From NCBI RefSeq assembly GCF_028532725.1, contig NZ_JAQKGU010000003.1:1-64000 (forward strand): a DNA stretch of 64,000 nt, written 5' to 3'. The DNA is from Desulfovibrio sp. Fe33 (lineage in GTDB: Bacteria; Desulfobacterota; Desulfovibrionia; Desulfovibrionales; Desulfovibrionaceae). The notes below the pieces were generated by a model that saw only the letters and a program-made list of their open reading frames with translations, had not been told where the DNA came from and did not search any database. Positions 44,209 to 50,806 of the stretch are shown one piece after another (position 1 is the stretch's first letter; every line of letters starts with the position of its first letter). The position numbers were made by a program, and so were the translations under genes.

Positions 44209-45096
44209 TCAGCGTGTGCGGGTGGCCATCACCACGCCGGAGAAGATGAGCACGAAACCCGCGGCATGGACCGGAGTCACAGGCTGACCAAGCAAGAGCC
44301 AGGCGCCCATTCCGCTGAATACCGGTATGAAATATTGAAATAAGGCCGCATTGCCCGGTCCGATGTGCATGATGGCGGTGTTCCAGAGGAAGAACGCGGC
44401 CAGGGAAGCCAGTACGCCAGTATACAAGACCGCTCCGCCCACTGCCGGAGTAAGAGTCCAGGACGGGACGAAATACTGTTCCACGAGGGCCGCGGGGATG
44501 AGCGGAATGGTTCCCAGGAGAAAGGTCGCCCCGAGATAGGCGTTTCGGCTGATGGTCGCGGGTTTGCGCTTGACCAGGATGGAATACACGGCCCAAAGGA
44601 ATCCGGCGCAGAACATCCAGATGTCGCCCAGGCGAAAGGTCAGGTTAAGGAGCGTGTCCAGGGAGCCTCTGGTGGCGATGGCCAGCATTCCGGAAATGGC
44701 GATGGCCAGACCGGCCCAGCGCAACGGAGAGATGCGTTCCTTCAGGAATATGCGGGCAAGAATGACTACGAAGACCGGCGTGGTGGCTGCGAACAGGGCC
44801 ATATTTACGGTGTCCGTGGTACGCGCGCTGATGTACACCATCGTGTTGAACAGGGTCACGCCGGTGATGGACGCCGCCAGAAGCTCGCCGCGATGGTCGA
44901 GAAGCGCTTGCATGTCGCGTTGCATGTCGCGTTTGGCGAAGGGCAGGAACACCGCCGTGGCCGTCAACCATCGGAGTGCGGCCAGCGTGACAGGAGGGAT
45001 ATCGTCCACGAAGCCGCTGGCGATGAGAAAATTGCCTGACCAAATGGTCACGGCGAGCAGGGCGAAGATGACTCCGAGTGGACGATTGCCGAACAT
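44209..45096 (-). CDS. EamA/DMT-family membrane transporter
   Basis: The protein has about 295 residues, ten hydrophobic segments and two EamA repeats: IFALLAVTIWSGNFLIASGF and ...GDIWMFCAGFLWAVYSILVK. Members export metabolites such as amino acids. The start at 45096 puts the first helix at the N-terminus; 45132 is possible but neither has a clear ribosome site. The substrate is not evident. Confidence 0.85.
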   Translation of the reverse strand: MFGNRPLGVIFALLAVTIWSGNFLIASGFVDDIPPVTLAALRWLTATAVFLPFAKRDMQRDMQALLDHRGELLAASITGVTLFNTMVYISARTTDTVNMALFAATTPVFVVILARIFLKERISPLRWAGLAIAISGMLAIATRGSLDTLLNLTFRLGDIWMFCAGFLWAVYSILVKRKPATISRNAYLGATFLLGTIPLIPAALVEQYFVPSWTLTPAVGGAVLYTGVLASLAAFFLWNTAIMHIGPGNAALFQYFIPVFSGMGAWLLLGQPVTPVHAAGFVLIFSGVVMATRTR

Positions 45097-45135
45097 GCAG
45101 AGTGTGATAGTCGAAGCCGTATGGCTTGGCAATCT

Positions 45136-45468
45136 CTATCTATCCGTCACTATTGGCGCATTTGGAATCCAGCCGAACCGGTCGAGGTCAATGCGTCCGG
45201 CGTGGTCGAACTCCACCCCCTCAGCCTGGAGCAGGCGTTTTTGCTCATCATGCCCCTGGAATTCGTCCAAGGCAATCTTGCCCTCGCGATTGACCACCCT
45301 GTGCCACGGCAAGTTCTCCTTGCGGGAGCTTGAATGGAGCACCCTGACGACCTGCCGCGCTCCCCGGGCGTTGCCAGCCAAGGCGGCCACGCTGCCGTAA
45401 GTGGATACACGCCCCTTGGGAATGGCGCGTATGATTTCGATGATGCTTTGGGTAAGAGGGGAGGCCAT
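45136..45468 (-). CDS. Alkyltransferase-like protein (MGMT family, active-site Cys replaced by Trp)
   Basis: The 110-residue protein matches the DNA-binding/active domain of O6-alkylguanine methyltransferase (IRAIPKGRVSTYGSVAALAGN...ARQVVRVLHSS), but the active-site motif reads PWHR instead of PCHR, with a Trp in place of the methyl-accepting Cys. This is the mark of alkyltransferase-like (ATL) proteins, which bind O6-alkylguanine and channel it to nucleotide excision repair. The start at 45468 gives ATL-like length; an upstream ATG at 45549 adds 27 residues. Confidence 0.85.
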   Translation of the reverse strand: MASPLTQSIIEIIRAIPKGRVSTYGSVAALAGNARGARQVVRVLHSSSRKENLPWHRVVNREGKIALDEFQGHDEQKRLLQAEGVEFDHAGRIDLDRFGWIPNAPIVTDR

Positions 45469-45555
45469 GCCGTCAGATAAACCGCTACGAGTGCGCAAGG
45501 CAAGCCCCCCCCAGAGTTCGTCACCCGGTTTCCTCTCCGCTGTTTGCAAGAGCCG

Positions 45556-45810
45556 TTACTTGAACAACCGTTCGTCCTTGTGGTCGGGGCTTTGTTCCCC
45601 GTCCACCAGCAGATAGCGGTTCTCCCATCGTTTCAACATGGTGACGAGTACTATCATGTTGGCGTTGAGTCGGGTGATTTCCTTTTTCGTGGCCTTGGTC
45701 CATTTCCAGATGAAGAGCGGGGCGAAGATCAGGCAAAAGAGGAGGATGAGCGCCAGGATGCAGAGGATGACCAGGATCACGCCATTAGTTGCCATGACAT
45801 AAGGTTCCAT
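45556..45810 (-). CDS. Small membrane protein, 84 residues
   Basis: It has one long hydrophobic helix (about residues 11-36, GVILVILCILALILLFCLIF) followed by a charged helical tail with NANMIVLVTMLKRWENRYLL, suggesting an inner-membrane anchor with a cytoplasmic coiled tail. A second ATG gives MATNGV. No family is recognised. It lies 88 bases upstream of the ATL gene in the same direction. Confidence 0.6.
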   Translation of the reverse strand: MEPYVMATNGVILVILCILALILLFCLIFAPLFIWKWTKATKKEITRLNANMIVLVTMLKRWENRYLLVDGEQSPDHKDERLFK

Positions 45811-47130
45811 GAGGTCACCATATTGTTCGTGTGGTTGCAGTGGGGCCGGAAATGCATCGTCTTCCAGGCCGGCAACGGTGTTGGTAGCCGGTTGCTCCTG
45901 TTCGGATTAGCACGGATCGGGCATGGCCGGGCCTGAACAACGTTCCGGTTCGTGGCGTTGACGCAAAAGAAGATGGGAAACATGATTTCGCAGGATTTAT
46001 TCGGAATGCCATGACTTTTGCTCCAACCCCGTCCGTTTGGCGGACGCGCTTTGGGATGGGTTCCGGAACAATGGGCAGCCTTTGAGCGAGCACTTCTTAT
46101 ATAGCCTGTGATTACGCAAAAGCAAAGTGATGTCTCCGAATGGCCACACGGTGCGGCGGCAATCTCGGTTAAAATCTTGGAGGCGGATCGCGAAACCCTG
46201 TCGACGAGGTTTCTACGGAGGTACTGGTCTTTTTCCCGGCGAAGCAATTCAGCCGTCTAGCGGCCAGTCAAGATGCCGAAAGGAAGTTGGCGGTGTTCGA
46301 TCGGTTTGAGTTTTCGGTGGGCGACTTCGTTGGATATTCTTGTCATGCCTATTCGTTTTACTCGCAATGTTCCCATTCAATTAAATTTAGGCATATTCCG
46401 AAATAATTCGTCTTTATTCGTTGTTTTTGAGCGATGCCTACAGCATTTGCGGGCTGATTTTGTTTGTTTGCAATTTTTCCATGTTGTCCTGAACGGCTTG
46501 TTGTCGGAAGTAAAAGGCGCCATTGGTGAGAATTGGCACCATGTGATCTTTTTCACATGGCTGGATCTATGATTAAGTCTTTATCTCTCGCTGAAGAGAG
46601 GCGAATTAAAGGTCTCAACTGGTTGAAGAGGGACGGGAAAGTTATGTTCCATGTTTCACAATTGGCGTTTGACAAGCGTTTTATGATTATGTAGTTCGAT
46701 TCCCGGCGCACATGAGACCATTGTTTGTGTGCTGGTCGGTAGAGAGCGTTCAGGATCAACTTTCACTGGCGTACCATTTCTCGGTCTTGTTTGAGAAAAA
46801 TGGCACAATCCGGAATCCGGAAGTTGATCGGGATCAACATGTTTGGATCGCACGCTTTTTGCCGAAGGAATGGATAGAGTCCGTAATGCGAACTCTGGTC
46901 GACAACCCGGTTTTGCACGAATCGAAGGTGGTTGGCCCACGATCCCTGGTCGCCTTGAGGAATCGTCTCTGTCCTGACGGAAGACGTATGAACTTTCCGA
47001 AGGCCCCGTGTTCGGGACCAAGCCGGAGGGAGGGAAGTCTTGCCCGCATGACGCCATGCCGCAAGGAAAGACGAGTTGTTCTTTTGGCCGGTTCGTCCGG
47101 TGGAATTTTTAATAATACGGATTAAATACA
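45811..47130. other. Gene-poor 1.3-kb region with a CRP-like site
   Basis: No convincing gene is seen. The 46094-46420 part has coding-like short runs in two frames (for example a frame reading EVLVFFPAKQFSRLAAS) broken by stops, which could be a decayed gene. From 46330 to 46700 the DNA is AT-rich. A 41-residue frame at 46569-46694 (MIKSLSLAEERRIKG) and a 137-residue frame at 46712-47125 are open but have no recognisable family; both are low confidence. A strong CRP/FNR-type palindrome is at 46542-46557. Confidence 0.5.
46542..46557. promoter_or_regulatory. CRP/FNR-superfamily operator-like palindrome
   Basis: TGTGA-TCTTTT-TCACA matches the classical TGTGA-N6-TCACA consensus exactly, and the flanks extend it as CCATGTGA...TCACATGG. 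It lies in AT-rich DNA 12 bases before a 41-codon open frame and about 0.57 kb before the TSCPD gene. In desulfovibrios, CRP/FNR-family proteins control energy and nitrosative-stress genes. The regulated gene is not clear. Confidence 0.6.
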
Positions 47131-47451
47131 ATGGATAACGCACATCATCACACAGCTTCCGCAGGCACAGTCCCGTCCTCCCGAGTACACGTTGAGCATT
47201 ACACGCCTGAAGCGGGTGTTTGCACCAAGGAAATCGACTTCGTCGTGGATAACGGCAGCATCGACTACGTCAACTTTTCCGGTGGGTGCGAGGGCAACCT
47301 CAAGGCCATCGCTTCCATGATCGAAGGCATGAACGTGGACTTCGTTCTTGATCGCTTCAGCGGCATCACCTGCGGCTCCAAGTCTACCTCCTGCATGGAT
47401 CAGTTCTGCCATGCCCTGCAGGAATACAAGGAAAAGCATCAGACCCGATAA
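47131..47451 (+). CDS. TSCPD-domain protein (TIGR03905-like)
   Basis: The 106-residue protein has the TSCPD pattern: VCTKEIDF, GGCEGNLKAIASMIEG, and the C-terminal CGSKSTSCMDQFCHALQ, with four conserved cysteines likely to bind metal. The TSCPD domain also occurs at the end of vitamin B12-dependent ribonucleotide reductases. Here it stands alone and its role is unknown. A His-rich start (DNAHHHTAS) is unusual. A terminator follows 40 bases after the stop. Confidence 0.82.
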   Translation: MDNAHHHTASAGTVPSSRVHVEHYTPEAGVCTKEIDFVVDNGSIDYVNFSGGCEGNLKAIASMIEGMNVDFVLDRFSGITCGSKSTSCMDQFCHALQEYKEKHQTR

Positions 47452-47490
47452 GTCCAGCCTTCGGCCTTGGGCCGAATACGCAACCGACGC

Positions 47491-47530
47491 AAGGGCCGAC
47501 GAATATCGTCGGCCCTTTCGTTTTTTTTTG
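47491..47530 (+). terminator. Rho-independent terminator after the TSCPD gene
   Basis: AAGGGCCGAC-GAATATC-GTCGGCCCTT followed by CG and nine T. The rest of the gap up to 47774 holds nothing I can support. Confidence 0.9.
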
Positions 47531-47774
47531 CCGGGGTCAGTTCTAGCGAGGGCAGACTTGGCGGACCAAGGCCACTGGTGTGTGGGGAGTCCCTTAGTTG
47601 CCATTGGTAACCAGAGTTATCTGGTCGGCCTTTGAATCTCCATTTGCAACCTGGGAACAGAAAACGAATCACGAGTCTGGCCGGCGTCTGAATAGTGAGC
47701 CCTATCCCTCACAAAACTTGACGAAGCATATAGATTTTCTTCACTGCGTCTAGGTAATCTGTTATGGCTCAAGC

Positions 47775-48044
47775 ATGAGGTGTGTTCAAATAACAAAGCC
47801 TGAGGTCTGTCCTTTCTGCGGAACAAAGTTGCGTGCAGGCGTTTGCGTCTGCTCTGGTTGCGGCGCGCAGCATGTTACCGACATCAAGCCGCTGAACTGG
47901 TTCCTAGGTACCTTCATCCTCACCGTAATCTTCTCATCTATCTTTGTCGGTGAGGCTCTGTTTGGGCTTGGAGCCGTATTGGGGGTGGCCTTTGGAGTCC
48001 TTGCTCAATGGGTTAGAGATTCCTCGGCAGAGTGGACGCGATAA
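47775..48044 (+). CDS. Small zinc-ribbon membrane protein
   Basis: The 89-residue frame begins with two CxxC pairs (CPFCGTKL...CVCSGCGAQH), a compact zinc ribbon, followed by two hydrophobic segments (about residues 42-60 and 63-80). This domain order occurs in many small stress or accessory membrane proteins. It lies just outside the left edge of the genomic island, in AT-richer DNA. The start is uncertain, as no clear ribosome site is seen. Confidence 0.55.
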   Translation: MRCVQITKPEVCPFCGTKLRAGVCVCSGCGAQHVTDIKPLNWFLGTFILTVIFSSIFVGEALFGLGAVLGVAFGVLAQWVRDSSAEWTR

Positions 48045-48391
48045 TACTTCCGCAGCCTCCACAGTCTCATTCGATCTGATTAAATTCGCTTTGTCGGGGC
48101 ATCTGTTCTGTTCAAATTCAACCCCAAGCCGGACCAGCTTTTGTCCTTTCCCTTTTGACTCATTTAGGTGTGTCAATCGGATGCGTCACGATTTGAAGGC
48201 TTCCGGCGAAAAGCTGGACATGGTCAAGTTGCTGCAGAGTATTGCGAAATTTGCGGGGTAAACTCATCTTGGCTCCCCATCACGGACTTGAATAGCTGAC
48301 CCATCTATTAATCGTCGCTTGCTTGTCGCTTTGTTTGGATGGATTTTGGATCAATCGAATATTTTTCCGCCTATCATCGTCAAAACACCAT
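48045..48391. other. Intergenic DNA left of the island
   Basis: No gene is supported. Codon-like runs are short. The displaced tRNA terminator begins right after it. Confidence 0.5.
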
Positions 48392-48424
48392 CAAAAAAAG
48401 GGTTACGGAAAATCCGTAACCCCT
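48392..48424 (-). terminator. Displaced original tRNA-Ser terminator
   Basis: Read on the minus strand this is GGGGTTACGGA-TTT-TCCGTAACCC followed by seven T. It abuts the left att repeat, so it was probably the terminator of tRNA-Ser before island insertion. Confidence 0.75.
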
Positions 48425-48451
48425 TGAAATATGGCGGAGAGGGTGGGATTC
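48425..48451 (-). repeat. Left attachment repeat (outer attL)
   Basis: This 27-bp sequence (TGAAATATGGCGGAGAGGGT then GGGATTC) is identical to the tRNA-Ser 3' end at 56757-56783. It is the duplicated core created by integration. Confidence 0.9.
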
Positions 48452-48542
48452 CAGAAGTTGAACCTTCAAACCCTGTTATCATTGATATTTTTGTCTTCGT
48501 TTTCTGGCTCTGGTGTAGCAGTCTGGTGTGGCAGTTGGCAAG

Positions 48543-49250
48543 TTAATCATTTGAGGCTTCGTTGATAAGTCGACTTGCCTGTAGGAGTTCCTCATAGTCA
48601 TCGTATTTCTCACAGGTTACCAGCATGTCACCATTAGCTTGAAGCCCGGTTGCACTCAATCCGGGGAACTCATGATTGGATGTTTTGATTCCCCACGCAC
48701 ATCCCGCATAGATGGTATTGTAGAATGTGTGACCTTCAATATATGCCCATTTGGGAAAGGTCATCACCCTTTTCACTACTGTTCGGTCTTCCTTGATTAA
48801 AGCAGCAGGGACAATGTGATACTTGTCGCTATCGGTTTGCTCCAAAAGCATCAGCCGAATTCTTTCCTGATGGGGGCCAAGGTCAATATGTCTGAATGTT
48901 GGTAGGGAACTAATTCCAACTCGGTAAAGGATGCTTAGGTGGTAGAGCTTAAACCGAAGATATTCGATCCCTGTAAGGGTGATATCCTCGTCAGGAATTG
49001 AGTCAGGTAGTGCGTTGGCGTTGAGCCAATATCGAGCGAAATAGTCTTCATATTTACGGCTTAGGAGTTGTTCGCAGTCATGGCAAAACAACCGTTCCCA
49101 TAAACCTTTCTGACGCACGTCGCGTGCGCCTTGAGTCGTGTAGGCATAGTATCGGTGGTTTGAATCAACTACCAAACGATACAAGTGGTTAGGGTAGATA
49201 TGTGATTCCCTAAGAGGAGCCTCAGTCTGGCAGAGTTTGCATACTGGCAT
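48543..49250 (-). CDS. Putative HNH-like zinc-binding endonuclease (island cargo)
   Basis: The protein has 235 residues from ATG 49250, which follows GAGGAAGAG; an upstream ATG at 49313 lacks a site. It starts with CKLCQTEAPLRESHIYPNHLYR and has a second pair CHDCEQLLSRKYEDYFARYWL. A CxxC, SHI-(x)-P and CxxCE arrangement resembles HNH-type nucleases that are restriction-like or defence cargo, but I cannot name the family. The rest (about residues 90-235) is mixed alpha/beta with no motif. It is alone in the inner part of the island. Confidence 0.6.
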   Translation of the reverse strand: MPVCKLCQTEAPLRESHIYPNHLYRLVVDSNHRYYAYTTQGARDVRQKGLWERLFCHDCEQLLSRKYEDYFARYWLNANALPDSIPDEDITLTGIEYLRFKLYHLSILYRVGISSLPTFRHIDLGPHQERIRLMLLEQTDSDKYHIVPAALIKEDRTVVKRVMTFPKWAYIEGHTFYNTIYAGCAWGIKTSNHEFPGLSATGLQANGDMLVTCEKYDDYEELLQASRLINEASND

Positions 49251-49483
49251 CTCTTCCTCGAATTGGAGGGACGGGAGGTTTCCCCTTCCAGGTTGAAGAT
49301 TAAACTCAGCCATACAAAAACAGATACACCCTAAGACATAAATACACAAAGAGAAAGCCCGTCCAGCAAGGTAGGCGGGCCGGGCATTTGCGGACGCCGT
49401 AAGGCATTCTGACTGTCGATTCGACCCTTGGCTAGGACGACCGGCCAGGACGCGTCAGAGGCGAAATTTGGAAGCCGTTTTGG

Positions 49484-49660
49484 CTACCCCTTGATGATCC
49501 GGTAAAGAGTCTGGCGGCTAATACCGAACTCTGCTGCCAACGCCTTCTTTTCCTCTTCCTGACCACTGCGTCGCCTGATCTCGTTCATCTGTTCCTTGGA
49601 GAGTTTTGCCGTCCGTCCACAGTACTTGCCCCCTGGCCTATGCCTTGGCGATTCCTTCAC
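49484..49660 (-). pseudogene. C-terminal fragment of a serine recombinase (resolvase/invertase)
   Basis: Read on the minus strand from a GTG at 49660 this gives HRPGGKYCGRTAKLSKEQMN, then EIRRRSGQEEEKKALAAEFG and ISRQTLYRIIKG-stop, the HTH_7 DNA-binding tail of resolvases. An in-frame stop lies just upstream and the catalytic N-terminal domain is missing. It is a remnant of a recombinase that may have belonged to an earlier island. Confidence 0.7.
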
Positions 49661-49766
49661 GCTGCGGATTTATACAAATTCCCGTTTGAATTGTGCGATC
49701 ACTTAATAGGACGCAAAGTTCAAAGGTCTTCTCCTGGTTGTTTGCATCTTTTCTCTAAAAAACAGA

Positions 49767-49799
49767 AAAAAGGGGTTGCGGGAATATGCCGTAACCCCT
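49767..49799 (-). terminator. Second displaced tRNA-type terminator
   Basis: On the minus strand GGGGTTACGGC-ATATTC-CCGCAACCCC followed by T residues. It abuts the degenerate att copy, just as the first terminator abuts attL. Confidence 0.6.
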
Positions 49800-49817
49800 T
49801 GAAATATGGCGAGGGTG
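49800..49817 (-). repeat. Degenerate internal attachment copy
   Basis: TGAAATATGGCG is identical to the 5' part of the att core; then GAG is missing and AGGGTG follows before divergence. The same terminator-plus-att arrangement as the outer site suggests a second integration point. An open frame running through here (49720-50037, minus) is not a real gene. Confidence 0.6.
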
Positions 49818-50044
49818 TCTGTGTGATTTTATATCTATCTGGCTGTAGTTGTTTGAGATAAAAAATCACATTTTTTTGTTGCCCCCAAAGTTGCCCCCAG
49901 AAAGGTGGCGGTGTGAGGATGGCGGAGAGTGTCCTATTCGGCAAATCATAACGAACAAAAGCACCCTTATTTTTTCGCGTTACTGAAACCAAAACTTCCA
50001 CCGACGGTCTACCGCTATGCAACCCTAGACTTTTCACCGCCCCC

Positions 50045-50500
50045 CTATGCCACCGCCGCCTTATACTCCCGCTCCATCTGTCGGGCGTAGTGCCGCAAAA
50101 AGTGATAGGTCGCGTACTCGGCCCATGCCCTGGACTGTGCGAAATGAAAGGTCGCCCGGTATCGGGACATGAACGAATAGGCCGTCTGTGTCGCCGCCTT
50201 GGGTTTCATGCGGCTCCGATAGTTCCCGGCCACGATATCAGAGAATGGGGCCTCTACGACTACCATGAAGGCATCCAGTCCCCTGGCCCTGGTCAACTCC
50301 CGCTCGAAGCGTTCCCGGCCCGTAGAGATGGACTGTACGAAGTCGGCCAGGCTTTTGCGCTCAACGGCCACCCGGCTTTCCAATCCAGCAAGCGAGTAGT
50401 CGCCAGTTGAAAGAGTGCCCTCGATCACGGCTACGCCCTCATACTTGTCGCCCTCGAAGTGGAAGGGCGATTGCTCCCGGCTGTCTCGGATGATCTTCAT
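50045..50500 (-). CDS. ERCC4-domain nuclease (island)
   Basis: The 151-residue protein has the ERCC4/XPF-type nuclease layout: IRDSREQSPF, STGDYSLAG and the catalytic VERKSLADFVQSI (ERK at 47-49), which coordinate metal. Related small proteins occur in phages and integrative elements. It overlaps the upstream small zinc gene by 4 bases (ATGA), so they are translated together. It probably cuts branched or flap DNA during element replication or excision. Confidence 0.83.
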   Translation of the reverse strand: MKIIRDSREQSPFHFEGDKYEGVAVIEGTLSTGDYSLAGLESRVAVERKSLADFVQSISTGRERFERELTRARGLDAFMVVVEAPFSDIVAGNYRSRMKPKAATQTAYSFMSRYRATFHFAQSRAWAEYATYHFLRHYARQMEREYKAAVA

Positions 50501-50805
50501 TTACCGGCCCTCCTCGGCTTCACAAACCTGGCGGGTAGGTCAGTCCTCGGCGTAAACGTCTGCACCCTCCATGAAGGGCAACCGGACCGCTTCCCGCAAC
50601 TCTCACACGCTTGACCCCGGTAGACCCAATGGCCGCCATGAAGAGGGCAAGGGGCCAGGTGCGGATATGCGGCCATCTCAATTTCACTTTCATGAAACCC
50701 CTGCACAATATCCACAATAGGGGCCTCTATCGGAGGTATTGTGGATATTGTGCATGTATTCTTAGTCTGTGAGTTTTGATTCAGCCACCTGTCGGAGAAT
50801 CCCAT
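50497..50805 (-). CDS. Small zinc-finger protein (island)
   Basis: The 102-residue protein starts at ATG 50805 (MGFSDRWLNQ), just overlapping the primase stop. Its C-terminal part has CPLHGGHWVYRGQACESCGK and then GC in KRSGCPSW, a likely zinc knuckle; the N-terminal half is low-complexity and Thr/Ile-rich. It sits between the primase and the ERCC4 nuclease, suggesting a replication accessory role. No family is recognised. Confidence 0.6.
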   Translation of the reverse strand: MGFSDRWLNQNSQTKNTCTISTIPPIEAPIVDIVQGFHESEIEMAAYPHLAPCPLHGGHWVYRGQACESCGKRSGCPSWRVQTFTPRTDLPARFVKPRRAGK

Positions 50806-50806
50806 T

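Noticed and set aside
45777-46247. Minus-strand frame of 156 codons
   Set aside because: No domain, unlike codon use, overlaps the start of the small membrane protein gene.
49720-50037. Minus-strand frame of 105 codons
   Set aside because: It runs through the terminator and degenerate att copy and has no family or ribosome site.
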